DNA from: Spirochaetia bacterium
GTDB taxonomy: Bacteria > Spirochaetota > Spirochaetia > Treponematales > Breznakiellaceae
NCBI GenBank assembly: GCA_025997675.1
Contig: BNUX01000001.1
Location: 1-64,000 of the forward strand
Length of the DNA stretch: 64,000 nucleotides
Direction: 5' to 3'
Shown: positions 1 to 7,236 of the stretch, piece by piece
Layout: the number at the start of each line of letters is the position of its first letter
How positions within the stretch are numbered: the first letter of the stretch is position 1
The notes under the pieces: generated by a model
What the model saw: only the letters and a program-made list of their open reading frames with translations
Database searches by the model: none
Told to the model about the DNA's origin: nothing
Program-made: the position numbers and the translations under genes

Positions 1-2
1 AA

Positions 3-104
3 GAAGGTGAAGACTGCGCCGGCGGCGGGGTGAATGTCGAGAACGGCACGTTCACCATGAAGGGTGGAACGACATCGCTTGGTACATGTTTTGCGCTTTC
101 ATAG
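3..104 (+). CDS. C-terminal fragment of a GGG-repeat surface protein (5' end outside window)
   Basis: The frame open from base 3 encodes 33 residues and a TAG stop at 102-104. It contains GGGVNVENGTFTMKGGT, the glycine-rich 'GGGV-x-NGTFTM-x-GGT' motif typical of large repeat-built surface proteins in termite-gut treponemes and related bacteria (known families). Such repeats fold as a right-handed beta-helix and are usually exported. Only the last repeat is visible, and the chain ends abruptly after a short tail (SLGTCFALS). This could be the true C-terminus or a truncated end. No start or signal sequence can be judged from this window. Confidence 0.45.
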   Translation, partial: EGEDCAGGGVNVENGTFTMKGGTTSLGTCFALS

Positions 105-122
105 TCTTGGTGTGATCGTACT

Positions 123-147
123 CCCCTTGCCTTTAAAACGCAAGGGG
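123..147. terminator. 8-bp inverted repeat after the surface-protein fragment
   Basis: CCCCTTGC (123-130) and GCAAGGGG (140-147) form a perfect 8-bp stem with a 9-nt loop, 18 nt after the stop at 104. No T-run follows on either strand, so it is at best a weak or factor-dependent terminator. Confidence 0.3.
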
Positions 148-237
148 AAAACCATACCAATTATGCTGTCAAAACGCCTGTTTTTGCTGACCTGGGGGAA
201 TTTTGCCCTAAAGCTGCCGAATTAACTTGACACCCCC

Positions 238-447
238 CTTGTAGGACATGCCCGTCAACTTGTAGGGCATGCCCGTCAACTTGTAGGGCATGCCCGTTAA
301 CTTGTAGGGCATGCCCGTTAACTTGTAGGGCATGCCCGTTAACTTGTAGGGCATGCCCGTTAACTTGTAGGGCATGCCCGTTAACTTGTAGGGCATGCCC
401 GTTAACTTGTAGGGCATGCCCGTCAACTTGTAGGGCATGTCCGTTTA
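238..447. repeat. Tandem dyad array A1: ten 21-bp units
   Basis: Ten head-to-tail units of exactly 21 bp begin at 238, 259, and so on to 427. Each carries the palindrome GGGCATGCCC flanked by CTTGTA and GTYAA. Units 3-8 read GTTAA in the tail, and units 1, 2 and 9 read GTCAA. The outermost units are variants: the first has GGACATGCCC and the last GGGCATGTCC, which are reverse complements of each other. The array fills the space between the rightward surface-gene fragment and the stop codon of the leftward Uma2 gene, which abuts it at 448. Twenty-one base pairs is two helical turns, so all dyads lie on one face of the DNA. It is one of five such arrays in the window. There are no spacers, so it is not a CRISPR. 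Confidence 0.95.
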
Positions 448-1041
448 TCATCCATAATGAAGAGACGCCCCGGTTGGGCTATCCGGGAAGACTTCCTTGA
501 GGTTGATGATACAGCCGGGGAGGACTTTTACCCCGACCGTACCGGTGTCATCGTAGGTTGTGGTGGTATAAGCGCCATTGGACAGGAGGTGGACGTAGAC
601 CCGGCGGAGTTTCGGGTCGACGATCCAGTATTCCCGTACCCCTATCCGCTGATAGAGCTCAAACTTGACCTTCAGGTCCACCTGGGAGGTAGACGGGGAC
701 AGGATCTCAATGATAAAGTCCGGCGCGCCGTGGCAACCCCGGTCAGCTATCTTGGACTCGTCGCAGATAACGGTGATGTCCGGCTGAACCCGGGTTTTAT
801 CACTGTTATCCCACTTGGGCTCGGGCCTGACGCCGAAAGGGGCACAGTAGGCCTTACAGGGTTTCCCTTTCAGAAAGTTACATATTGGGACATACAATTC
901 CCGGAGAATGTCCTGATGCACGGTAAGGGGTTCGGCCATCATGTATATCTCACCGTCAATGATCTCGGCATGGACATCGTCATCCCATTCCAGTACATCG
1001 GCGTAGGTAAAAACGGTCTCTTCTTTCAGTACTGCGGTCAT
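448..1041 (-). CDS. Uma2-family (DUF820) restriction-endonuclease-fold protein
   Basis: A 197-residue protein of the Uma2/DUF820 family, which has the PD-(D/E)XK nuclease fold and unknown function. Visible family marks are the N-terminal EIIDGEIYMMAEP, the central VQPDITVICDESK (Asp of the fold), GAPDFIIEILSPSTS and the C-terminal REYWIVDPKLRRVYV. The ATG at 1041 is chosen over an upstream in-frame start because AGGGAG lies 10 nt before it and homology begins with the FTYADVLEW segment. The stop directly abuts array A1. The gene lies downstream of the aromatic-fusion gene (13-nt gap) but has no obvious functional link to it. Uma2 genes are often multicopy and mobile. Family membership is clear, biochemical role is not. 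Confidence 0.85.
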   Translation of the reverse strand: MTAVLKEETVFTYADVLEWDDDVHAEIIDGEIYMMAEPLTVHQDILRELYVPICNFLKGKPCKAYCAPFGVRPEPKWDNSDKTRVQPDITVICDESKIADRGCHGAPDFIIEILSPSTSQVDLKVKFELYQRIGVREYWIVDPKLRRVYVHLLSNGAYTTTTYDDTGTVGVKVLPGCIINLKEVFPDSPTGASLHYG

Positions 1042-1054
1042 TATTGTATACTCC

Positions 1055-2989
1055 CTACAGAGACGCCCGGTAGCTCCCCAAAAAGTGGAATTCCCGGGTC
1101 TTGCTTTTGAGTTCCCCAATAAACTCGTTGAAAATGCCCGCGCCTTCCGGCAGGGTCACATCCACGTAGAAAAGATACTCCCAGGGCTTCCCCTGGATAG
1201 GCCGGGATTCCAGCTTGGAAAGGTTGATCCCCCGCTCGCTCATAATCCGGAGACAGGCGAAGAGGCTCCCCGGCTCATCGGAAACCGAGAACACTAGGCT
1301 GGCCTTGTTCGGCGGCCCGGACCCGAGGCTGGGGGGAACCGGGGCGAGTTCGTTGTTGTTCCGCCGGGCGATGATGACAAACCGGGTGTAGTTTAGGGGG
1401 TTGGTCTCAATGCCCGTCTTGAGAACCTTGAGGCCGTGGGCCTTGGCAGCCACTTCCCCGGCGATGGCGGCAACTTTCGTGGCGCCCTCCCGGGCGATGG
1501 AGGCCACCGCAGTGGCGGTATCGTTGCAGGCCTCCAGCTGCCAGTCCGGGTGCTTGTCCAGGAAGTCCCGGCACTGGGCAAACCCCTGGGGATGGCTGCG
1601 GACGATGCTGATGTTTTCTATAGAAGACTTCTCGTCCCCGATAAGGCAATGGACAATGCGGAGCTTCAGTTCACCCACCATGGCGATGTCGGGGTAGCGG
1701 AGGAAGAGGTCGTAGACCTCGTGTATCGAACCGGCCAGGCTGTTCTCCACCGGCGCCATTCCGAAGGCGGCGGACCCGTCCAGGACCGCATCGAACACCC
1801 CCCGGAAACTGGAAACCGCCAACCGGGGCGCATCTTCCCCAAAGGCCCGCACCAGGGCCTGCTCGGCATAGGCGCCGCTTTCCCCGGAGAAAGCAACACG
1901 GTTGCCGGCATCCTTGTCGGAGGGGGCCTGCACTGCGCCAATGGAAACAACGCTGACGGGAGAAGGTTTCGGGGTGCGGAGCAGTTCCTTGCCCACCACC
2001 GGGGCCAGGGCTTCGATGTCCCGCATGAGCCGCTCAAACTGTTCCGGAAACAGGGACTGGGGGCCGTCGGACAGGGCCTCGTCCGGGCGGGGGTGAACCT
2101 CCACCGTCAGCCCATCCGCGCCCGCCGCCACCGCCGCAAGGGCTGCGGGGCTCACCTTGGCACGGATACCCACGGCATGGCTGGGGTCTACCAATATAGG
2201 AAGGTGGGAGAGGCCCTTTACCACGGGGATGGCGGAAATGTCCAGGGTATTCCGGGTATAGGTTTCGAAGGTGCGTATCCCCCGCTCACAGAGCACCACA
2301 TCCCGGGTCCCCGCAGCCAGGAGATACTCCGCCGAAAGGAGCCACTCCTCAATGGTCGCCGAGGGTCCCCGCTTAAGCAGCACCGGCTTACCAAAGGCGC
2401 CGACCTTCTTCAGCAGTTCAAAGTTCTGCATATTCCGTGCGCCAATCTGGAACATATCCGTAAGGTCGTTCATCGCCGCGGCAAATTCCGGGGACACCAC
2501 TTCGGTAACGATGGGCATCCCCGTGGCCTCCCCTGCGGCCTTCATAAACTCCAGCCCCTGCATCCCCAGGCCCTGAAAAGCGTAGGGACTGGACCGCGGC
2601 TTATACGCCCCGCCCCGAAGCATCACCGCCCCGGACTCCCGGACCCGGAGCGCGGTCTCCATGATCTGCTCCTTACTCTCCACCGCACAGGGCCCGGCGA
2701 TCACCGTAATCCGTGCCCCCCCAATCTTGACCGGCCCAACCGTAACGATGGTGTCGGCGCTCTTGGACTCCCGGGACGCCAGTTCGTAGGGCTTGGAAGT
2801 AGCCGCCACCCGTTCCACCCCGGGCAGTATCCCCAACTCCCGAAGATCCACCATCCCCTTGCCGGTGGCGCCGATAACCTCATCATCACCCAGCACCTGA
2901 TCCCGTATGGAAAAACCGCGGTCCTTCAAATAGATGCGGACCATTTCCCTATCATGGGTGGAGATACCTTTGGACAAAACAACAATCAT
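1055..2989 (-). CDS. Fused DAHP synthase / prephenate dehydratase with ACT domain
   Basis: One 644-residue chain carries the first enzyme of the shikimate pathway and the prephenate-to-phenylpyruvate step of phenylalanine synthesis. Residues 1-80 are the N-terminal ferredoxin-like domain of Thermotoga-type DAHP synthases. Residues 93-335 are the DAHP synthase barrel, with VIAGPCAVES (96-105), GGAYKPRSSPYAFQG (126-140), KRGPSATIEEW and VDPSHAVG. A linker leads to prephenate dehydratase (363-545), with VAFSGESGAYAEQA and the catalytic-loop TRFVIIAR (535-542). An ACT domain follows (562-640) with the ESRP phenylalanine-binding motif (595-598). No chorismate mutase domain is present, unlike classical PheA. 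The ACT domain would let phenylalanine sense or control both activities (inference). The start at 2989 has no Shine-Dalgarno but sits 6 nt after a -10 box. Confidence 0.93.
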   Translation of the reverse strand: MIVVLSKGISTHDREMVRIYLKDRGFSIRDQVLGDDEVIGATGKGMVDLRELGILPGVERVAATSKPYELASRESKSADTIVTVGPVKIGGARITVIAGPCAVESKEQIMETALRVRESGAVMLRGGAYKPRSSPYAFQGLGMQGLEFMKAAGEATGMPIVTEVVSPEFAAAMNDLTDMFQIGARNMQNFELLKKVGAFGKPVLLKRGPSATIEEWLLSAEYLLAAGTRDVVLCERGIRTFETYTRNTLDISAIPVVKGLSHLPILVDPSHAVGIRAKVSPAALAAVAAGADGLTVEVHPRPDEALSDGPQSLFPEQFERLMRDIEALAPVVGKELLRTPKPSPVSVVSIGAVQAPSDKDAGNRVAFSGESGAYAEQALVRAFGEDAPRLAVSSFRGVFDAVLDGSAAFGMAPVENSLAGSIHEVYDLFLRYPDIAMVGELKLRIVHCLIGDEKSSIENISIVRSHPQGFAQCRDFLDKHPDWQLEACNDTATAVASIAREGATKVAAIAGEVAAKAHGLKVLKTGIETNPLNYTRFVIIARRNNNELAPVPPSLGSGPPNKASLVFSVSDEPGSLFACLRIMSERGINLSKLESRPIQGKPWEYLFYVDVTLPEGAGIFNEFIGELKSKTREFHFLGSYRASL

Positions 2990-2995
2990 GGGAAG

Positions 2996-3024
2996 ATAAT
3001 AGGAAGAACCGGGACAATTTACAA
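2996..3024 (-). promoter_or_regulatory. Promoter of the DAHP synthase/dehydratase fusion, leaderless geometry
   Basis: Read leftward, -35 TTGTAA (3024-3019), a 17-bp spacer and -10 TATTAT (3001-2996) are followed by six bases and the ATG at 2989. The predicted transcription start coincides with the start codon. The -35 overlaps the stop codon of the upstream HipA-like gene. Confidence 0.55.
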
Positions 3025-4185
3025 GGGTAACGGCGATATGATCATGCCGGCCAGCATCTCCACCCGTCTTTTCAGCGCCCAGCAGAGCCTTCCCCGCCGC
3101 TCATCATCGATAAACACACTCTGTTTAAGCAATTCGCTATATTCTTCATCAATACCCCGCAGTGCGGCAATGTCGAGCCAGTCAAAGGAGCTAACCAGCT
3201 TTATCTGCTCCGCATGGTTGGATTTGAAAGGTTTGCTGGGAAGTTTAAAGGCAGGCCCTATCATATTCGTAAACTGATCGTGCCACATAGCGGTACCGCA
3301 GTCAAAGATCGGGGCGGGGCCAAGCCATTCCAGGGTTTCGGCATGCCGGATCACCCCAAAATTGTTAAAATGGCGGTCCGTATTGGCGATAAGATAATCC
3401 ACGGCGATCATCCGGTCCAGACTTTCCCGGATACCCGGGATGCCAAGGCTTTCAGAGCTACTTAGGTACTGCTGATAATTGGAAAAGTGATTTGGCTTCT
3501 TCTGGCTGCTGAATATACGCCATGCGCTGATGAGGTCCGTATCGGGATTGATAAAATCTTCACAGGCGCTTAAGGGCAGCCCCCCGTCCCAGGTAAGGGT
3601 GTAGGGAACATGGAGCACACCCATCCGGTCCATGATCCGCGAAGCCAAAACCTCGGTAAAGGGCTCCTGATAGTAAGGAAAACTCCCCCCCTTAAGGAGG
3701 ACCCGCTTTCCGTTGGCAATCACCCACTTCTTTTTAAGCCAGCCATCGGATGTGTTATCCGGGGACATGAGGTTAAGCTCCCCCTCTCCGGCGGGAGTCC
3801 TGCCGAAGAGGGCGTTCCCCACATCTTCGGAAAACTCATTTTCAAAGAAATTGATATCCCCCCAACTAAGGGCTTTGCCGTGGGGACACAGCCAGTATTG
3901 ATCCGAGAGGCTTAAGCCCAAACATTTGACCAGGAGTTCCCGGCTGTGCCTGACCCCTAATACGGCAAGAACATCCCGCAGCCCGGAGCGGCTTGCGGGG
4001 ATCGCCCTGCCCAGCCACCAGTCATTGAGGGTCCCCCGGTCTACACGCCCCTCCTGGTGGGTTACCCCCACGGGCAGGTGAGCCAAATGGTACACTTCGG
4101 GAATGGCGAGGATACCGATGGTAACTTCATCAACCTCAATTGAGGCAACGGGGGTGGTTTTGTGCATCAGGGTATAAAGCATCAT
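3019..4185 (-). CDS. HipA-like serine/threonine kinase, stand-alone
   Basis: A 388-residue protein with the HipA-type kinase core. Visible motifs are a lysine in VLLKGG (K165, likely ATP-binding), TDRHFNNFG at 269-277 (catalytic loop with Asp and Asn) and IFDCG at 293-297 (metal-binding, DFG-like). HipA kinases phosphorylate proteins such as glutamyl-tRNA synthetase, and most pair with a HipB antitoxin. Here no HipB lies next to it, and the only nearby HTH sequence is a truncated remnant on the opposite strand (4371-4619). The N-terminal 140 residues do not obviously match the classical HipA N-terminal domain. ATG ATG occurs at 4185/4182, and the first lies 4 nt after a good -10 box. The fold is secure, the toxin role is unproven. 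Confidence 0.8.
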   Translation of the reverse strand: MMLYTLMHKTTPVASIEVDEVTIGILAIPEVYHLAHLPVGVTHQEGRVDRGTLNDWWLGRAIPASRSGLRDVLAVLGVRHSRELLVKCLGLSLSDQYWLCPHGKALSWGDINFFENEFSEDVGNALFGRTPAGEGELNLMSPDNTSDGWLKKKWVIANGKRVLLKGGSFPYYQEPFTEVLASRIMDRMGVLHVPYTLTWDGGLPLSACEDFINPDTDLISAWRIFSSQKKPNHFSNYQQYLSSSESLGIPGIRESLDRMIAVDYLIANTDRHFNNFGVIRHAETLEWLGPAPIFDCGTAMWHDQFTNMIGPAFKLPSKPFKSNHAEQIKLVSSFDWLDIAALRGIDEEYSELLKQSVFIDDERRGRLCWALKRRVEMLAGMIISPLPL

Positions 4186-4189
4186 CCCC

Positions 4190-4218
4190 AGTATAGCCCA
4201 TTACCGCTTCTACTTGAA
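4190..4218 (-). promoter_or_regulatory. Promoter of the HipA-like gene
   Basis: Read leftward, -35 TTCAAG (4218-4213), a 17-bp spacer and -10 TATACT (4195-4190) are followed by four bases and the ATG pair at 4185/4182. Nearly leaderless, with no AGGAGG-like sequence. Confidence 0.5.
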
Positions 4219-4371
4219 GGCCTCCGCAAACCGGGAAGCCCGGAAGGACCGGGTAAGGATGTTCGCCGCCACCGCCCGGCCCAGGTAAAAAGCTGAAATA
4301 ACCGGTTCATACGCAGATATCTCCTTAGAAACAAATTGCTGCACCGCAATTAGTTCACCGTATTTACCGTC
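4210..4371 (-). pseudogene. C-terminal remnant of an unidentified leftward gene
   Basis: The leftward frame from 4371 to the TAG at 4210-4212 is open for 53 codons. It looks protein-like (for example YEPVISAFYLGRAVAANIL, then RSFRASRFAEAFK) but is closed upstream by TAA at 4372-4374 and has no start with a ribosome site. It abuts the HTH remnant on the other strand at about 4371, so it is probably the tail of a gene cut by a rearrangement. Not recognised. Confidence 0.4.
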
Positions 4372-4619
4372 TTAACTTCACCGTTGACAATGTCGAGGCG
4401 GCGGTCAAGATTGCCCGTGTCTTGGGGGTATCGGTGGAGTATCTCGTTATGGGGGAAGAACAACGGGCTAAAAGTCCGGAGCCGTCGGATACCGGCCAGC
4501 GCTTAAGCAGTGACTCCCGGACGATTGCCCGCCTTGCCGAACAAATGGCGCCCGAAAAGCGAAGGTTCATCCTTGACTTTATCCAATGGATAAAAAGCCG
4601 GGACACGATAAATCCATAA
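4371..4619 (+). pseudogene. Truncated XRE/HTH regulator remnant
   Basis: The frame from 4371 reads NVEAAVKIARVLGVSVEYLVMGEE, split here as VKIARVLGVSVEYLV plus flanks. This is the end of a helix-turn-helix (XRE, HTH_3) domain, followed by a tail ending FILDFIQWIKSRD, common in treponemal XRE proteins. The first half of the HTH domain, including the recognition helix, is absent, and sequence upstream of about 4371 in this frame is unlike the family. Without a start or recognition helix it should not bind DNA. It may be the relic of a regulator once linked to the HipA-like kinase, but it lies on the opposite strand. Confidence 0.6.
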
Positions 4620-4869
4620 TACCCAAAAAGGGCTGAACTTGCTACAATAAGGGAAGGAAAGAGGCCATCAAATCAGTATGTTTTTCCCTTGATAGCCGGG
4701 GCTATTCCCCTGCCCGAAGCCCCTTCCCTACTTCATACTGCGGCGCCTCCCTCATTCACCTGTCAGTAACCGGATTTATCTGAACCCACACAAACAAGTA
4801 AGGGCCGGCAATCTACGTCATTGTGGGGTGAATCCTGTAGTGCCGTAGTACAAGGACGCTTTCCCGCAA

Positions 4870-4898
4870 TTGACACATCCCCCGCCCCAGGGTACACT
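4870..4898 (+). promoter_or_regulatory. Sigma-70-type promoter of the flavodoxin-like gene
   Basis: -35 TTGACA (4870-4875), a 17-bp spacer and -10 TACACT (4893-4898) are followed by seven bases and GTG at 4906. The promoter occupies the region a longer reading frame (TTG at 4870) would claim as coding, which argues for the GTG start and a leaderless mRNA. The preceding 250 bases (4620-4869) hold no gene that can be supported. Confidence 0.6.
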
Positions 4899-4905
4899 TC
4901 TCCCC

Positions 4906-5292
4906 GTGGAAACACAAAAAAACGCGCTCATCCTGACCGATAACTCAGGCGTGACCAGGGACTTGGCCGGCCTGCTTGCGGCGGAGATGCGGGGCATCAC
5001 GGTACAGGTTTTGACCGCTTCAAATTTTACCGGTAGTGATATTTTACCGGCGGATTATTGTTTTTTTGGCTGTGCAGAGCCCCATCCCCCGGAATTTGCC
5101 TACCTGGAAGAATTGCTGGCGCATATCAACCTGGCGGGACGTCCCTGCGGGGTCTTTTCGCCGGGCTCGGCGGAGGCGTTGCGGTATCTGACTGATTTGA
5201 CGGGCCCCTCGGAATTGGCCCTGAACCCTGAGTCCCTGTTGGGCAATGCTAAGCTCCAACAGTGGGTGGCGGGTATACTTAATCAAAAGTAA
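4906..5292 (+). CDS. Small flavodoxin-like-fold protein, function unknown
   Basis: A 128-residue protein beginning at GTG 4906. ALILTDNSGVTRDLAGLLAA resembles the phosphate-binding first loop of flavodoxin-like proteins. DYCFFGC at mid-length and GRPCGVFSPGSAEALRYL further on match the later strands of the fold. The FMN-binding motif is not classical, so cofactor binding is uncertain. The gene ends 10 bases before apt and is probably co-transcribed with it. The start is inferred from the promoter, because the longer frame would begin inside the -35 box. It is probably a conserved spirochaetal protein of unknown role. Confidence 0.65.
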   Translation: METQKNALILTDNSGVTRDLAGLLAAEMRGITVQVLTASNFTGSDILPADYCFFGCAEPHPPEFAYLEELLAHINLAGRPCGVFSPGSAEALRYLTDLTGPSELALNPESLLGNAKLQQWVAGILNQK

Positions 5293-5302
5293 GGTGGCTA
5301 TC

Positions 5303-5836
5303 ATGAAAGAATCACTCAATCTCGACGATTATGTCAGGCGGGTACCGGATTTTCCCAAGAAAGGGGTGCTGTTCTACGATATAACCAGTATCCTCACGGA
5401 GCCGAAGGCCTTCAACTATTGCATAGAGACCATGTCGGAGATGTACCGGGGGAAAAGTATCGACGCCATTGCGGCCATTGAGGCCCGGGGCTTTGTGTTT
5501 GCCGCCCCCTTCGCCTTCCGCATGGGGATTCCCCTCATCCTGATCCGGAAGAAGGGCAAACTGCCGGGTAAAACCCTGTCTAAAAAATACACCCTGGAAT
5601 ATGCGGAAGCGGAAATCGAGATTCACTGCGAAGATGTGCCCCGGGGTGGGCGGGTGCTCCTTATGGACGACCTTATCGCCACCGGGGGAACCCTCAACGC
5701 CGCCCGGGGACTCATTGCCGACTGCGGGGCGGTGGTACCGGAGATTTTCGGCGTGGTGGGCCTCCCCTTCCTCCACTACGAAAAAGCACTGGCGCCAACG
5801 CCCATACGGACCTTGATCACCTACGACTCGGAATAG
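5303..5836 (+). CDS. apt: Adenine phosphoribosyltransferase
   Basis: A 177-residue enzyme of purine salvage: adenine + PRPP gives AMP + pyrophosphate, in the cytoplasm. The family signature VPDFPKKGVLFYDIT is near the N-terminus, AIEARGFVFAAPFA in the middle, and the PRPP-binding motif VLLMDDLIATGGT at about residues 120-132. The ATG at 5303 is preceded by AAGGTGG at 5291-5297, and translation from upstream in-frame starts would add sequence unlike Apt. Length is normal for the family. It follows the flavodoxin-like gene by 10 bases. Confidence 0.97.
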   Translation: MKESLNLDDYVRRVPDFPKKGVLFYDITSILTEPKAFNYCIETMSEMYRGKSIDAIAAIEARGFVFAAPFAFRMGIPLILIRKKGKLPGKTLSKKYTLEYAEAEIEIHCEDVPRGGRVLLMDDLIATGGTLNAARGLIADCGAVVPEIFGVVGLPFLHYEKALAPTPIRTLITYDSE

Positions 5837-5855
5837 GCTGTTTGTTCGCCGTGCC

Positions 5856-5885
5856 TTGACAATATGATCCCCTCCTCGTTAGGAT
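5856..5885 (+). promoter_or_regulatory. Promoter of the amino-acid ABC transporter operon
   Basis: -35 TTGACA (5856-5861), an 18-bp spacer and TAGGAT (5880-5885). A conventional leader follows with the ribosome site AGGAAAAGGGG at 5904-5914 before the ATG at 5919. Confidence 0.55.
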
Positions 5886-5918
5886 ATTACATATAGAAAT
5901 ACTAGGAAAAGGGGTTGC

Positions 5919-6578
5919 ATGAATACGGCGTTTATTATCAAGTTTACCCCCCTGTATATCACCGCAATGGGTTTGGTGCTGCGGCTCTGCTTCTGGGGGG
6001 TACTTTTTTCCCTCATCATCGGGCTGTTTTGCGCTATCATGCGGTACTACAAGGTTCCGGTCCTGAGCTGGATTGCCGGTCTTTACATCGAACTTTCCCG
6101 GAATACCCCCCTGGTTATCCAGCTTTTCTTCCTCTACTTCGGGCTGCCCCGGATAGGGATTAAGCTGGACTCCCTGACCTGCGCCATCATCGGGCTGTCC
6201 TTTCTGGGGGGGAGTTATATGGCGGAGGCCTTCCGAGGAGGCCTGGAGGCTATCGGGAAGATACAAATTGAGTCCGGGCTGAGTATCGGGCTCTCCCGGG
6301 CCCAGCTTATCCGGCACGTCATCATGCCCCAGGCGCTGGCGGTGTCCATGCCCGCCCTGGGGGCCAATGTGCTGTTTTTATTGAAGGAAACCAGCGTGGT
6401 CAGCATCGTGGCCCTGGAGGATTTGATGTCCCTGGCGAAGGACCTAATCGGGATGTACTACAAAACCAACGAATCCCTGCTGATGCTGGTGATTGGCTAT
6501 TTGATTTTGCTGCTCCCCCTTTCGGTACTATTCCGGTTCATAGAAAAGAGGCTTAGATATGCAGGATTTGGGAATTAG
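5919..6578 (+). CDS. Polar amino-acid ABC transporter permease 1
   Basis: A 219-residue inner-membrane protein of the HisM/GlnP permease family. It has about five hydrophobic segments and the ATPase-contact (EAA) loop EAFRGGLEAIGKIQIESG followed by LSRAQLIRHVIMPQAL. ELSRNTPLVIQLFFLYFGLP is the usual family motif in the third segment. It is the first gene of a four-gene operon (permease, permease, ATPase, binding protein). Its 3' end overlaps the second permease by 20 bp, so the two are translationally coupled and probably form a heterodimeric channel. Substrate cannot be read from sequence. Family members import glutamate, glutamine, arginine, histidine or cystine. Confidence 0.93.
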   Translation: MNTAFIIKFTPLYITAMGLVLRLCFWGVLFSLIIGLFCAIMRYYKVPVLSWIAGLYIELSRNTPLVIQLFFLYFGLPRIGIKLDSLTCAIIGLSFLGGSYMAEAFRGGLEAIGKIQIESGLSIGLSRAQLIRHVIMPQALAVSMPALGANVLFLLKETSVVSIVALEDLMSLAKDLIGMYYKTNESLLMLVIGYLILLLPLSVLFRFIEKRLRYAGFGN

Positions 6579-7236
6579 GGTACTCATCGAGGGGATCAAC
6601 GCCCAGCGCCTGCTCCAGGGCTTGCTGGTCAGCGCACGGGTGGCCCTGTTCTCGGTGGTCCTCTCCATGTTCCTGGGGGTAGTCTTTGGGATCATCATGA
6701 CCAGCCGGAACCGGGTGGTGCAGTTCCTCTGCCGACTGTACCTGGAGGCCCTGCGGATTGTGCCGGTCCTGGTGTGGCTCTTCCTGGCGTACTTCGGCCT
6801 CTCCCGGAATTTGCACATCAACCTGAGCGGCGTGGCGGCTTCCGTCCTGGTGTTCACCCTCTGGGGTACCGCCGAGATGGGGGATATGGTCCGGGGGGCG
6901 GTGACCAGCCTCCACAAGCACCAGTACGAGAGCGGCCACGCCCTGGGGCTTACCGTTTTTCAGCTCTACCGTTATGTGATCGTCCCCCAGGCCGTCAGGC
7001 GGCTGGTTCCCGGGGCCATCAACCTGACCACCCGGATGATCAAGACCACGTCCCTCATCATCTTTATCGGGGTGGTGGATGTCCTCAAGACGGGGCAGGA
7101 AATTATCGAGGCTAACTATTTGAAGAACCCCTCGGCCTCCCTGTGGGTCTACGGGGCCATATTTCTCCTCTATTTTTTCCTCTGTATGCCCATATCCCAT
7201 GTATCCAAACTGCTGGAACAAAGGTGGCAATCCTAG
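6559..7236 (+). CDS. Polar amino-acid ABC transporter permease 2
   Basis: A 225-residue partner permease of the same HisM/GlnP family. It has the EAA loop EMGDMVRGAVTSLHKHQYES followed by GLTVFQLYRYVIVPQAVRR, and LYLEALRIVPVLVWLFLAYFG in the third membrane segment. It starts at 6559 inside the previous gene and ends one base before the ATPase start, so the three are tightly coupled. It differs enough from permease 1 to suggest a stable heterodimer rather than a recent duplication. Confidence 0.93.
   Translation: MQDLGIRVLIEGINAQRLLQGLLVSARVALFSVVLSMFLGVVFGIIMTSRNRVVQFLCRLYLEALRIVPVLVWLFLAYFGLSRNLHINLSGVAASVLVFTLWGTAEMGDMVRGAVTSLHKHQYESGHALGLTVFQLYRYVIVPQAVRRLVPGAINLTTRMIKTTSLIIFIGVVDVLKTGQEIIEANYLKNPSASLWVYGAIFLLYFFLCMPISHVSKLLEQRWQS

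Noticed and set aside
161..451. 96-residue leftward ORF of repeated GHALQVN and overlapping 76-residue ORF in array A1
   Set aside because: A 21-bp unit stays in frame in every direction. No ribosome site or non-repeat domain. It is the array read as protein.
1436..3277. 613-residue rightward ORF opposite the DAHP synthase fusion
   Set aside because: Shadow of a GC-rich gene. No family motifs and no ribosome site.
4690..4720. Possible small RNA or terminator (GCCGGGGC/GCCCCTTCC region)
   Set aside because: Pairing is short and imperfect, with no T-run or promoter in front of it.
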